DNA of 26,795 nucleotides from an uncultured Ruminococcus sp. GTDB lineage: Bacteria > Bacillota > Clostridia > Oscillospirales > Acutalibacteraceae. Below are positions 1 to 9,052 of this stretch, one piece after another. Below the pieces are notes generated by a model. It did not search any database and was not told where the DNA came from. It was given only the letters and a program-made list of their open reading frames with translations. Location of the stretch: contig CACZPV010000079.1 in the NCBI GenBank assembly GCA_902783065.1, positions 1 to 26,795 of the forward strand, written 5' to 3'. Made by a program: the position numbers and the translations under genes. How positions within the stretch are numbered: the stretch's first letter is position 1; each line of letters begins with the position of its first letter.

Positions 1-1
1 A

Positions 2-2266
2 GATGATATATTAGGTACACTGGCAAAAAAATGTACCGATCAGGGATACGAATGTATGATTGCTACAGGAGATCGTGATAGTCTGCAGCTTGTTTCTCCA
101 ACTGTTACAGTGAGAATTGCCGCAACAAAATTCGGCAAACCTGAGGTTACTTTATATGATGAAGCTAAAATTATGGAAGTGTATGGTGTTAAACCAAAAC
201 AGCTTATTGATATAAAAGCTATTCAGGGAGATACTTCTGATTGTATTCCCGGTGTTCCGGGAATTGGTGAAAAAGGTGCAAAAGACTTGATTACACGTTT
301 CTGTAGTCTTGATAATATATATCAGAATATAGAAACAATTGATGTTAAGCCTGGTATCAGGAATAAACTGACTGCCGGTAAAGACAGTGCTTATATGAGC
401 TATATGTTAGGTACTATCAATACCGAAGCCCCGATTGATACAAATATTGAAAGCTATGTTCCAATTCCTTGTGATAAAGCTAAGGCCGCAGGAATAATGG
501 CAAAATATGAATTGTTTTCTTTAATGAAAAAATGGGGACTTGATGGGGATGATATTGCTGATTATTCTGTCGGAGAAAAAACTATAAAAGACGACAGAAT
601 ACTGGAAGTGATATCAGATAAGCCTCTTTCTGAACTTTATGATCAGCTGAAAGGTAAAACAGTTGATTTTCTTGCTGAAATTAATGAAAATGGTTTGTCC
701 TCAATGACAATATGTGATGGAACAAGGGTTTATAGTGCTGATGCATTTACCACAGATTTTCAGGTGTTTTCAGAAAATTTTCTTAAAGACGGAGATATTA
801 AAAAAAGAACTCATAACAGCAAACCTGTTTTTGCATTTGCAGATCGTTCCGGATTTACATTTGAAGGACTTATTTTTGATACCATGCTTGCAGCATATCT
901 TCTTAATCCTAATGCTTCTGACTATGATCTGGAAAAATTATTTGTAAAATATACTGTTCAGCCGCTAAAAACTAACAGTGTAAGCGGCATGGAAAGCTTT
1001 ATTCCTCTTTGTGAAAGACTGACTTCTGAATTGGAGAAAAAACAGCAGATAGAACTGCTGACGGAAATAGAACTTCCATTTGCAGGAGTACTTGCTTCTA
1101 TGGAAAATATTGGCTTTGCCGTAGATAAAAAAGGAATTTATAATTACGGCGAAAGTATGAATGAGGATATCGAAAGACTGAGAAAAAGTATCTGTGATCA
1201 TGTGGGATATGAATTTAATATTAATTCTCCTAAACAACTTGGAGCGGCTTTGTTTGAGAAATTGATGCTTCCTTCTAAAAAGAAAACAAAAAGCGGTTAT
1301 TCTACCAATGCGGAAGTATTGGAGGAATTAAGAAATATTCATCCTGTAATAGGCGAAATTCTGGAATACAGAACGCTTACTAAATTAAAATCAACATATT
1401 GTGACGGATTGTTGAAAGTAATCGGTGCTGACGGCAGGATACATTCAAATTTTAATCAGACTGAAACACGAACAGGCCGGATCAGCTCTACAGAACCTAA
1501 TTTGCAGAATATTCCTGTAAGAACTGCAAGAGGTAAAGAACTCAGACGTTTCTTTACTGCGAAAGAAGGATATGTATTGGTAGATGCCGATTATTCACAG
1601 ATTGAATTGCGTGTACTTGCCCATATTTCCAATGATGAGCATATGATTGAGGCATTCAGAAATGAAAAAGATATCCATACGTCTACAGCAGCAAAGGTTT
1701 TTAATTTGCCGGAGGAAATGATTACTCCTGCACTTAGAAGCCGGGCAAAGGCAGTTAATTTTGGTATTGTATATGGTATTGGTTCATTTTCGTTGTCAAA
1801 GGATATTGGTGTTTCACGAAAAGAGGCAGATACTTATATAAAGGATTATCTGCGGCTTTACAGCGGAATTGATAATTATATGCAGAATACTGTGGAACAA
1901 GCGAAAAAAGACGGCTATGTTACGACTATGTTCGGCAGAAGAAGATATCTTCCGGAATTGGCTGAGTCTAATCATAATCGACGTGCTTTCGGAGAAAGAG
2001 TTGCCAGAAATATGCCAATACAGGGAACAGCAGCAGATATAATTAAAATTGCCATGATACGTGTTTTTAATCGTCTTAAGAAGGAAAATATGCGCTCAAG
2101 GCTGATTTTACAGGTACATGATGAATTAATAGTAGAGGCACCGGAGGATGAGGCAGAAAAAGCAGCAGTGCTGCTAAGTGAGGAAATGCAGAATGCCGTA
2201 CAATTGTCTGTACCATTGATTGCTGATGCAGGAATCGGAAAAACATGGTACGATGCAAAAGCATAA
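2..2266 (+). CDS. polA: DNA polymerase I, 5'-truncated by window edge
   Basis: DNA polymerase I, for gap filling and primer removal in replication and repair. The open frame runs in from the window edge, beginning at a DDILGTLA segment of the 5'-nuclease domain, so about 115 N-terminal residues are missing; 754 residues are visible. The nuclease metal-site TGDRD and the helix-hairpin-helix region with GDTSDCIPG follow. The central 3'-5' exonuclease domain keeps its fold (FDTMLAAYLLNP), but the DxE of exo motif I is replaced by AEI and other acidic ligands are not evident. Proofreading is therefore probably absent, as in many Firmicute Pol I enzymes. Polymerase motif A is DYSQIELR (from about residue 530 of the visible part), motif B is RAKAVNFGIVYG and motif C is QVHDE. 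The ATG at 56 is internal, not the true start. Confidence 0.97.
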   Translation, partial: DDILGTLAKKCTDQGYECMIATGDRDSLQLVSPTVTVRIAATKFGKPEVTLYDEAKIMEVYGVKPKQLIDIKAIQGDTSDCIPGVPGIGEKGAKDLITRFCSLDNIYQNIETIDVKPGIRNKLTAGKDSAYMSYMLGTINTEAPIDTNIESYVPIPCDKAKAAGIMAKYELFSLMKKWGLDGDDIADYSVGEKTIKDDRILEVISDKPLSELYDQLKGKTVDFLAEINENGLSSMTICDGTRVYSADAFTTDFQVFSENFLKDGDIKKRTHNSKPVFAFADRSGFTFEGLIFDTMLAAYLLNPNASDYDLEKLFVKYTVQPLKTNSVSGMESFIPLCERLTSELEKKQQIELLTEIELPFAGVLASMENIGFAVDKKGIYNYGESMNEDIERLRKSICDHVGYEFNINSPKQLGAALFEKLMLPSKKKTKSGYSTNAEVLEELRNIHPVIGEILEYRTLTKLKSTYCDGLLKVIGADGRIHSNFNQTETRTGRISSTEPNLQNIPVRTARGKELRRFFTAKEGYVLVDADYSQIELRVLAHISNDEHMIEAFRNEKDIHTSTAAKVFNLPEEMITPALRSRAKAVNFGIVYGIGSFSLSKDIGVSRKEADTYIKDYLRLYSGIDNYMQNTVEQAKKDGYVTTMFGRRRYLPELAESNHNRRAFGERVARNMPIQGTAADIIKIAMIRVFNRLKKENMRSRLILQVHDELIVEAPEDEAEKAAVLLSEEMQNAVQLSVPLIADAGIGKTWYDAKA

Positions 2267-2293
2267 AAAATAGTTTTCTTGTTCAACCGGAAC

Positions 2294-2309
2294 CGGCAGT
2301 GTTCTGCCG
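2294..2309. other. Small GC-rich stem-loop between polA and phosphatase gene
   Basis: CGGCAG and CTGCCG form a perfect 6-bp stem around a TGTT loop, 28 bases after the polA stop. No T-tract follows, so it is not a convincing intrinsic terminator. It could be a processing or mRNA-stability element. Confidence 0.4.
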
Positions 2310-2383
2310 ACTAAGTAGGAAGAATACATTGGTTGCTTTTCAATGGAACATATATTTTAAGAAAACATCAGGAGGTTATAAAA

Positions 2384-2821
2384 ATGCTGCATATATTGTT
2401 TATCTGTACAGGAAATACCTGCCGCAGTCCTATGGCAAAGGCTATATATGCAAAAAGATCCGAAGAACTGGGAATTGAAAGTATTTTCAGCAGCGCAGCA
2501 CTGGGATTTTGTGATGATACCTGTGTATCACCTAATGCCGTAACAGTATGTAATGAAATTAATATTGATATCAGTTTTCATAAACCCAGAATTATCAGGG
2601 AACATGATCTGCATGTAACTGATATTTATGTTGTTATGACACAAAGTCATGCAAATACACTGCGCTCTATAGGCGTACCGCAAAATAAGATTTATGTACT
2701 TGGCGGCGGTATTCCTGATCCTTATGGTTCGGATCTTGTTACCTACAGAAGATGCCGTAAAGCAATAGAAGAGTCAATTGAAGAATTTTGTCAGCTTTTA
2801 CTGAAAAGAAATCCGGTGTAA
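2384..2821 (+). CDS. Low-molecular-weight phosphatase, probable protein-arginine phosphatase (YwlE type)
   Basis: A 145-aa cytoplasmic member of the low-molecular-weight protein tyrosine phosphatase family. The P-loop CTGNTCRSP lies at residues 8-16 (Cys8 nucleophile, Arg14), and the general-acid loop DPYG at about 112-115. In this family a Thr in the middle of the P-loop (CTGNTCR) is the hallmark of Bacillus YwlE, which removes phosphate from phospho-arginine; tyrosine phosphatases usually carry Ile or Leu there. The arginine-phosphatase reading follows from that residue and is an inference. The start is fixed by AGGAGG at 2370-2375, 8 bases before the ATG. The frame is open further upstream, but no ribosome site supports an earlier start. 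The gene sits 4 bases before rimI. Confidence 0.88.
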   Translation: MLHILFICTGNTCRSPMAKAIYAKRSEELGIESIFSSAALGFCDDTCVSPNAVTVCNEINIDISFHKPRIIREHDLHVTDIYVVMTQSHANTLRSIGVPQNKIYVLGGGIPDPYGSDLVTYRRCRKAIEESIEEFCQLLLKRNPV

Positions 2822-2825
2822 ATAT

Positions 2826-3272
2826 ATGGAAAATATCATTATAAAAAATATGAACAAAGATCATATCAGTATACTGGCTGAGTTGGAAAAAAGCTGTTTT
2901 ACGCAGCCGTGGAGCGAAAAAAGTCTTGCTGAGGAATTGAATAACAGAACGGCACATTTTCTGGTTGCAGAAAAAAAAACAGGTGAAATTATGGGATATA
3001 TAGGAGTTTTTGTTGTATGCGAAAGCTGCTATATATCGAATATCGCTGTTTTTCCGCAATACAGAAGGCAGGGTGTAGGAAAAACTCTGATTAATTCAGC
3101 ATCGGAAACAGCAAAAAAACTTGGCGCAGAATCAATATCACTTGAAGTGAGCCCGTCAAATACAGCAGCAATTATGCTATATAATATGTCGGGGTTTGAA
3201 GAAGTGGGATTAAGAAAGAATTTTTATCGGGATCCACAGGAGGACGGTCTGATCCTGACAAAGACATTCTGA
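2826..3272 (+). CDS. rimI: Ribosomal protein S18 alanine N-acetyltransferase-like GNAT enzyme
   Basis: A 148-aa GNAT-fold acetyltransferase that uses acetyl-CoA to acetylate a protein N-terminus (ribosomal S18 in the E. coli prototype). The N-terminal FTQPWSEKSL segment is typical of RimI. The acetyl-CoA loop RRQGVGKTL is at about residues 79-87. LEVSPSNTAAIMLYNMSGF matches the RimI LEVRxSNxxAxxLYxxxGF signature with Ser in place of Arg. It starts 4 bases after the phosphatase stop and lies just upstream of tsaD, the usual rimI-tsaD pairing of Firmicutes. No tsaB or tsaE is in the window. Confidence 0.9.
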   Translation: MENIIIKNMNKDHISILAELEKSCFTQPWSEKSLAEELNNRTAHFLVAEKKTGEIMGYIGVFVVCESCYISNIAVFPQYRRQGVGKTLINSASETAKKLGAESISLEVSPSNTAAIMLYNMSGFEEVGLRKNFYRDPQEDGLILTKTF

Positions 3273-3349
3273 AAATTTTATATAATGAGATTTAATTTCC
3301 GGTGAAAGTCGGAATAAAGGACTTTGTACAGAAAGTTTGGAGGAATAGA

Positions 3350-4366
3350 ATGAGAATACTGGCAATAGAAAGTTCTTGTGATGAAACGGCGGCAGCTGTG
3401 ATAGAAAATGGCAGAAAAATCATCTCATCCGTGGTTGCAACACAGGTGGAAGAACATAAGCTTTATGGCGGTGTTGTACCTGAAATTGCTTCACGTAGGC
3501 ATTGTGAATCCATTAACGGTGTTATTAAGGAAACACTTGGACAGGCACAGATGAAACTGTGTGAATTAGATGCACTGGCGGTAACATATGCACCGGGGCT
3601 TATTGGTGCTTTGCTGGTAGGTGTGAATTTCGCAAAGGGACTTTCGCTGGCAAGCGGACTTCCGCTGATTCCCGTGCATCATCTGAGAGGACATATTGCA
3701 GCAAACTATCTTGCTCATGAGCAGCTGAAGCCGCCTTTTTTGTGTCTTGTTGTATCGGGCGGTCACAGTCATATTGTAGAAGTAAAAGATTATACACAGA
3801 TGAAAGTCATCGGTAAAACAAGGGACGATGCTGCCGGAGAAGCTTTCGATAAAGCTGCAAGAACTATGGGAATGTCTTATCCCGGCGGTATTCATCTTGA
3901 TAAGGCAGCACAGTCAGGAAATCCTGATTCTTTTAAACTGCCGAAACCTAAAGTCAGCGGAAACCCGTATGATTTTAGTTTTTCAGGATTGAAAACTGCC
4001 GTCATTAATCTGATTCATAACGCACAGCAGCGCGGAGAAACGCTTCCTGTCAACGATATTTCAGCTTCATTTCGTAAAACGGTTGTAGAAAGTCTTTTAA
4101 ACAATTTTACTGCAGCAGCAGAAGAATTGGGATATGATAAGCTTGTTTTGGCTGGAGGTGTATCGGCAAATTCTTTGCTACGGCAGAAAACGCAGGAGGA
4201 ATGTAAAAAACATGGATGGCAGTGTTTTTATCCTCCTCTGGAATTGTGCGGCGATAACGGAGCAATGATTGGTGCGCAGGCTTATTATGAGTTTTTGTCA
4301 GGAAACAACGCAGACATGAAACTTAATGCTGCTGCAACAATGGATATTGCCAATTTGACCTTTTAA
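3350..4366 (+). CDS. tsaD: tRNA N6-adenosine threonylcarbamoyltransferase
   Basis: TsaD transfers the threonylcarbamoyl group onto A37 of ANN-decoding tRNAs (t6A synthesis). It acts with TsaB, TsaE and TsaC, which are not in this window. At 338 aa it has the family length. It opens with MRILAIESSCDET; the metal-binding HHLRGH places His at 111 and 115, the positions known for the family. SGGHSHIV, DDAAGEAFDKAAR, SFSGLKTAV and the C-terminal metal ligand in CGDNGAMIG are all present. The start is chosen from GGAGG at 3339-3343, 6 bases before the ATG; the GTG at 3302 would add 16 residues not expected in the family. Confidence 0.97.
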   Translation: MRILAIESSCDETAAAVIENGRKIISSVVATQVEEHKLYGGVVPEIASRRHCESINGVIKETLGQAQMKLCELDALAVTYAPGLIGALLVGVNFAKGLSLASGLPLIPVHHLRGHIAANYLAHEQLKPPFLCLVVSGGHSHIVEVKDYTQMKVIGKTRDDAAGEAFDKAARTMGMSYPGGIHLDKAAQSGNPDSFKLPKPKVSGNPYDFSFSGLKTAVINLIHNAQQRGETLPVNDISASFRKTVVESLLNNFTAAAEELGYDKLVLAGGVSANSLLRQKTQEECKKHGWQCFYPPLELCGDNGAMIGAQAYYEFLSGNNADMKLNAAATMDIANLTF

Positions 4367-4400
4367 GTGATATAATACGGTGGAAATCTTTGATTTGAGA

Positions 4401-4457
4401 AACTAATTTTGATAATCCCGTACAAAAGCGGATTTTTTTGTACGGGATGATTTAGTT
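4401..4457 (+). terminator. Long inverted repeat after tsaD, likely terminator
   Basis: A perfect 13-bp stem joins ATCCCGTACAAAA (4415-4427) to its complement at 4436-4448 around an 8-base loop. A second outer arm AACTAA (4401-4406) pairs with TTAGTT (4452-4457). A loose T-rich stretch follows (TTTTCTTTTA), so it may end the polA-tsaD transcript, although the T-tract is interrupted. Confidence 0.6.
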
Positions 4458-4501
4458 TTCTTTTACTGATGTAACAATTTTATTAAAAATGTCTTTTATA
4501 A

Positions 4502-4536
4502 CAGGAGTATGTATTGTGCTGAGCACTGTACTCCTG
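4502..4536 (+). other. Stem-loop in the leader of pth
   Basis: CAGGAGTA (4502-4509) pairs perfectly with TACTCCTG (4529-4536). A smaller GTGC-TGA-GCAC hairpin sits in the loop at 4516-4526. No T-tract follows. The left arm contains an AGGAG that the right arm would cover, but no start codon is close by. A leader or processing structure is the most that can be said. Confidence 0.4.
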
Positions 4537-4586
4537 AAATTGCTGTTTAATATTAGAAAAATTTGAAATAGTAAAAGGAGTAGAAT

Positions 4587-5186
4587 ATGTTTTTTAAAAA
4601 AAAGGAAGCGTTGTCTTCAAGTGTGGAATATATTGTGGTTGGTCTTGGTAACAGCGGTACCAAATACGAAAATACAAGGCATAATGCCGGATTTATTGCT
4701 GCTGACTGTCTTGCAGATAAGCTTGATGTCAGAATTGACAGAATAAAATATAAATCACTGGTTACGACTTGTACAATATCAGATAAAAAGGTTCTTCTCA
4801 TGAAGCCATCAACCTATATGAATAATTCCGGACTTGCAGTAGTGGAAGCAATGAACTTCTATAAAATTAAACCGGAAAATGTAATTGTCATATATGACGA
4901 TATTTCTCTTGATGTGGGAAAAATCCGTATTCGCAGAAAGGGCAGCGATGGCGGACACAATGGAATTAAAAATATTATATACTTGTCAGGAAGTGATTTG
5001 TTTCCGAGAATTAAAATAGGTGTTGGTCATAAACCGGAAAAATGGGATCTTGCTGATTGGGTACTGTCACGTTTCAGTGAAGACGAACTAAAAACGCTTT
5101 CCGAAACAACTGATAAAGCCTGTGATGCTGTATCTTTAATGATAGGCGGTCAAATTGACAAGGCAATGAATCTCTATAATTCCTGA
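4587..5186 (+). CDS. pth: Peptidyl-tRNA hydrolase
   Basis: Releases tRNA from peptidyl-tRNA that drops off the ribosome. The 199-aa protein has the Pth core: GLGNSGTKYENTRHNAGF at residues 19-36 with catalytic His32 and substrate-binding Asn22, KPSTYMNNSG, then YDDISLDVGKIRIR with the catalytic Asp, and the GSDGGHNGIK loop. A 14-residue N-terminal tail (FFKKKEALSSS) precedes the usual family start. It is retained because AGGAG at 4576-4580 is 6 bases from this ATG and no internal ATG fits. It is followed by mfd, a common Firmicute gene order. Confidence 0.95.
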   Translation: MFFKKKEALSSSVEYIVVGLGNSGTKYENTRHNAGFIAADCLADKLDVRIDRIKYKSLVTTCTISDKKVLLMKPSTYMNNSGLAVVEAMNFYKIKPENVIVIYDDISLDVGKIRIRRKGSDGGHNGIKNIIYLSGSDLFPRIKIGVGHKPEKWDLADWVLSRFSEDELKTLSETTDKACDAVSLMIGGQIDKAMNLYNS

Positions 5187-5242
5187 GAAATAAATAAAAG
5201 TATGGTAACGGGTATTATATATTTTTGGGTTTAGATTTATAC

Positions 5243-5261
5243 CTGAATCCGTGAAACCCGG
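5243..5261 (+). repeat. Copy A of a dispersed 19-bp intergenic motif
   Basis: CTGAATCCGTGAAACCCGG lies in the leader of mfd. Near-identical copies are at 11689-11707 and 13789-13807 on this strand and 11891-11908 on the other. Likeness to the 11689 copy continues downstream, including the identical 13-mer TAGTCATAATGCG at 5281-5293 and 11729-11741. It therefore looks like the left end of the same longer element. Confidence 0.6.
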
Positions 5262-5356
5262 TGTTGATGATCAAAAAGTATAGTCATAATGCGAAGGTTT
5301 ATTCATTATATTTTAATTCAGAAACAATACAGGATTATCAGCGAGAAAGGAAAAAT

Positions 5357-8300
5357 ATGAGGTTTTTAAGGGATGTACTGTTTGGTACAGAAGAATACAG
5401 AACGCTGGAAAGAGCTGTAGAAAGCGGAATAACACCTGCTATGGCTACGGGACTTTCAGCAATACATAAAGCACATCTGGTTTATTCTATGTGTGAAAGA
5501 CTGAAACGGCGTGCACTTGTGCTGGCATCTGATGAGGCTGAAGCTTCAAGACTTTGCGGGGATTTCCAGTCAATGGGAATTAAATCCGTTTATTATCCGT
5601 CAAGAGATTTTACGTTCCGTGAAATAGAAGGTGTTTCAAACGAATTTTCTCACCAGAGGATAGGTGCGCTGTTTGCTTATATGAACAGACAATGTGATAT
5701 TGTGGTTGCCTGTGCTGATGCAGCGCTTCAATATACGGTTCCTCCCGAAGTGTTGAAAAACAGTACGGCAAGTGTCAGTGAAGGAGATGAAATATCTCCT
5801 GAAAAACTGGCAAAGATTCTTGTTTCCTGTGGTTATGTCAGAGCAGAACAGGTTGAGGGCAGCGGACAGTTTTGTATAAGGGGAGGTATTCTGGACTTTT
5901 TTATGCCTTCGGCTGAAAAACCCTACCGTGTGGAATTTTGGGGTGATGAAATTGACACTATCAGCGAATTCGATATAGAAACGCAAAGGCGTACAGATAG
6001 AATTGATGGCTTTACACTTACTCCTTCGAGTGAAATGTTGTTTGACAGCGGTATGCAGCTTTCTGAAAAAATTCTTAAAAAAGCAGCTTCTGTCAGAGGT
6101 CCCTATGCAGCTAAAGCAAAAGAAATTCTGATAGAAGAAGCTGACAAGATACGCAGCGGTGTAAGGCTTACATCTGTTGATAAATATTATTCTTTCATAT
6201 ACGATAGTCCGGCATGTCTTTATGACTATTTTACGGAAAACGAAATTGTATTTGTTTCTGAGCAACCGGCTTTAAAAGATCGTATTCGTTCTATGCTGCT
6301 GAGATGGAGTGAGGATTTATCCGACTATAAAAAAGAAGGTGTATTAGTCAGAGGACTTGATAAATTTTCTTTTGAATGGGACGATCATCTTGATGCACTC
6401 CGTCAGAGAGATACTGTTTTTATTGATAATTTTACAAGAGGAAGCTGTGAGCTTCCATTGCGGGAACTGGTTAATTTTACGGCAAAACAATTATCTTTGT
6501 GGAGCGGCTCAATCAGTGTTCTTTGTGAAGATCTTGAAAATATTAAATTAACCAGCAAAACCATTGTTATTCTTTCGGGAACAAAGAAAAATGCTGATAC
6601 TGTCTATCAAGATCTTTTGAATAAAAATATCAGTGTCCGTCTTTTGTCAGAAAATGCACAGCTTGAAGGAGAAGGTGTTTATGTATCACCCGGTAGCCTG
6701 AGCGCAAGTTTTGAATATCCTCAGGCAGGCTTCAGTCTTATTGCCCATACACATGCTTCTTTTGCTCAGACATCAGAAAACCGAAAAAAGAAAAAACGTA
6801 AGAAAAAAGGAGCCGTTTTTAGTTTGGCAGAACTGACACCGGGTGATTATGTCGTTCATGCCAATCATGGAATTGGTTTGTTTCAGGGAGTTCAAAAAAA
6901 AGAAATTCACGGTATTGTCAAGGATTATATTATAATTAAATATGCCAGGGGTGACAGTCTGTTTGTACCTGTTACTCAGCTTGATATGATCTCCAAATAT
7001 ATCGGACCGAAAGAAGATTCTAATGTTAAGCTCAGCAAACTCGGCGGCACCGAATGGCAGAAGTCTAAATCAAGAGTCCGAAAAGCTGTTAAGGATATTG
7101 CCGATAAAATGATAAAAATGTATGCTGAACGGATGAAAGTGAAGGGTTATGCTTTTTCTTCTGATAATGAATGGCAGCATGACTTCGAAAATAAATTTGA
7201 GTATGAAGAAACAGATGATCAGATGCGCTGTATTGATGAAATCAAGGGGGATATGGAACGTCCTGTTCCTATGGACAGACTTTTGTGCGGAGATGTGGGA
7301 TTTGGAAAAACAGAGGTAGCGTTAAGGGCAGCTTTTAAATGTGTTACAGATGGAAAGCAGTGTGCATTGCTTTGTCCGACTACAATTCTGGCATGGCAGC
7401 ATTATCAGACAATACTCAGAAGATTTGAGGGATATCCCATTACCATAGAACTGTTGTCACGTTTTCGTAATGCTTCACAAAAGGCACAGATTATCAAAAA
7501 GCTTGAACGCGGTGATATTGATATAGTTGTAGGAACTCACAGTCTGATAAGAAAAGACCTTAAGTTCCGTGATATAGGTCTGGTAATTATTGATGAAGAA
7601 CAAAGATTCGGCGTGGAGCAAAAAGAAAACTTTAAGGCTTTATATAAAAATGTGGATATACTTACACTTTCTGCCACTCCGATTCCGAGAACTCTTAATA
7701 TGGCAATGTCGGGAATCCGTGATATGTCTACTCTGGAGGAAGCTCCTCAGGACAGGCACCCTGTACAATCATATGTGCTGGAATACGATGAAGCTGTACT
7801 GAATGAGGCAATTCGCAGAGAATTGAAACGAGGCGGACAGGTATTTTATTTGTATAACAGAGTTGATGGGATTGAATCCAAGGCTGCTGATATTTCAAAG
7901 GCAATTCCTGAAGCGAAGGTCGCTTTTGGTCATGGAAAAATGAATGAGGCAGAACTTTCAGAAGTATGGCGCAAAATGCTTGAACAGGAAATTAATGTCC
8001 TTGTAAGCACTACTATTATAGAAACAGGGGTTGATATTCCGAATGCAAATACACTGATTATCGAAAATTCTGACAGAATGGGACTTTCACAGCTGCATCA
8101 GCTGCGAGGACGTGTGGGACGTTCCAGCAGGAGAGCTTATGCCTATTTTACTTTTGAGCGGGATAAGGTTCTCAGAGAAATATCACAGAAACGACTGGAG
8201 GCAATCAGGGAATTTACAGAATTTGGTTCGGGTTTTAAGATTGCTATGCGTGATCTGGAAATCAGGGGAGCAGGAGATATGTTTGGTGCTATGCAGCACG

Positions 8301-8830
8301 GTCATATGACAGATGTGGGATATGATATGTATATGAAACTTCTCGGTCAGGCCGTCAGTGAAGCAAAAGGAGAAGCTCCAGATCCTGATGACAGTGACTG
8401 TGTAATAGATATACAGGCTGATGCCCACCTTCCGGAAAGCTATATCGGCAATCTTAGTCACCGTCTGGAAATGTACCGGCGAATTGCAGATATCCGTACA
8501 AAAGAGGATGCCGAAGATGTTGTGGACGAAATGATTGATCGTTTTGGTGATATGCCAAATGCAGCAGAGGGACTGATAAATATAGCTCTTGTCAGAAGTA
8601 AAGCAAAAAGACTTGGTATTAATGCTATCCGACAGCGTGATGATCATATGCTGATATATTTTAACGAAATTCGGTGCGAAGGTGCAGCAGATATGATGGA
8701 ACAACTTGGTAAGTCACGAAGAAGATCAAATCTTAATATGGCTGTAAAACCACATATTTCTGTGAGGATAGAACCTCATGAATCTGCTCAGGATGCGTTG
8801 AATGCAATATTTGATATTAAATTGAGATAG
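5357..8830 (+). CDS. mfd: Transcription-repair coupling factor
   Basis: Mfd removes RNA polymerase stalled at DNA damage and recruits UvrA. The 1157-aa product has the full architecture: an N-terminal UvrB-like module (about 1-400), a lysine-rich linker near 475-487, the RNA-polymerase-interacting domain (LTPGDYVVHANHGIGLFQG, about 490-560), and a RecG-like translocase. The translocase has Walker A GDVGFGKTE (about 643-651), DEEQRFGV (about 745), LSATPIPRTL, TTIIETGVDIPNA and QLHQLRGRVGRS. A C-terminal domain of about 150 residues follows. The ATG at 5357 is chosen because GAAAGGA lies just before it and MRFLRDVLF opens where family members do. An earlier in-frame start at 5261 would add 32 residues lying inside the repeat-bearing leader. 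Confidence 0.97.
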   Translation: MRFLRDVLFGTEEYRTLERAVESGITPAMATGLSAIHKAHLVYSMCERLKRRALVLASDEAEASRLCGDFQSMGIKSVYYPSRDFTFREIEGVSNEFSHQRIGALFAYMNRQCDIVVACADAALQYTVPPEVLKNSTASVSEGDEISPEKLAKILVSCGYVRAEQVEGSGQFCIRGGILDFFMPSAEKPYRVEFWGDEIDTISEFDIETQRRTDRIDGFTLTPSSEMLFDSGMQLSEKILKKAASVRGPYAAKAKEILIEEADKIRSGVRLTSVDKYYSFIYDSPACLYDYFTENEIVFVSEQPALKDRIRSMLLRWSEDLSDYKKEGVLVRGLDKFSFEWDDHLDALRQRDTVFIDNFTRGSCELPLRELVNFTAKQLSLWSGSISVLCEDLENIKLTSKTIVILSGTKKNADTVYQDLLNKNISVRLLSENAQLEGEGVYVSPGSLSASFEYPQAGFSLIAHTHASFAQTSENRKKKKRKKKGAVFSLAELTPGDYVVHANHGIGLFQGVQKKEIHGIVKDYIIIKYARGDSLFVPVTQLDMISKYIGPKEDSNVKLSKLGGTEWQKSKSRVRKAVKDIADKMIKMYAERMKVKGYAFSSDNEWQHDFENKFEYEETDDQMRCIDEIKGDMERPVPMDRLLCGDVGFGKTEVALRAAFKCVTDGKQCALLCPTTILAWQHYQTILRRFEGYPITIELLSRFRNASQKAQIIKKLERGDIDIVVGTHSLIRKDLKFRDIGLVIIDEEQRFGVEQKENFKALYKNVDILTLSATPIPRTLNMAMSGIRDMSTLEEAPQDRHPVQSYVLEYDEAVLNEAIRRELKRGGQVFYLYNRVDGIESKAADISKAIPEAKVAFGHGKMNEAELSEVWRKMLEQEINVLVSTTIIETGVDIPNANTLIIENSDRMGLSQLHQLRGRVGRSSRRAYAYFTFERDKVLREISQKRLEAIREFTEFGSGFKIAMRDLEIRGAGDMFGAMQHGHMTDVGYDMYMKLLGQAVSEAKGEAPDPDDSDCVIDIQADAHLPESYIGNLSHRLEMYRRIADIRTKEDAEDVVDEMIDRFGDMPNAAEGLINIALVRSKAKRLGINAIRQRDDHMLIYFNEIRCEGAADMMEQLGKSRRRSNLNMAVKPHISVRIEPHESAQDALNAIFDIKLR

Positions 8831-8843
8831 GAAAGTTTTTGTC

Positions 8844-8872
8844 TTTACTTGTCTTATTTTATCTGTTATAAT
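8844..8872 (+). promoter_or_regulatory. Promoter of the TPR membrane protein gene
   Basis: -35 TTTACT at 8844-8849, a 17-base spacer and a perfect -10 TATAAT at 8867-8872. The -10 is preceded by TG at 8864-8865, making an extended -10. It sits just after the mfd stop and would start RNA near 8879, leaving a leader of about 170 bases. Confidence 0.75.
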
Positions 8873-8879
8873 ATAACTG

Positions 8880-9052
8880 AGGTAACACTGAATAAATTGC
8901 TTTTTTAAGCCTGAAGTAAGCTTAAATGGCTCTGAGTGGGGCTTCGCCCCGCATACTGAACGCAGATTAATGAATTAATATGCGTCTTATTAAGAAAAAA
9001 CGTGTGATTTGCACGATCAAAACAGTGTAAGGGAAAGGTAAAGAGGGATCAT
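8880..9052 (+). promoter_or_regulatory. Structured 5' leader upstream of the TPR protein gene
   Basis: At least three hairpins can be drawn: GTGGGGC-TTC-GCCCCGC (8936-8952, including one G-T pair), CGCA/TGCG with an inner ATTAA/TTAAT (8961-8984), and CGTGT-GATTT-GCACG (9001-9015). No T-tract follows any of them, so this is not an obvious attenuator. I do not recognise a riboswitch. No coding frame of note was seen here. Confidence 0.4.

Noticed and set aside
5636..6265. 209-codon open frame on the minus strand inside mfd
   Set aside because: Shadow of a certain gene; Phe/Tyr/Cys-rich composition and no start signal.
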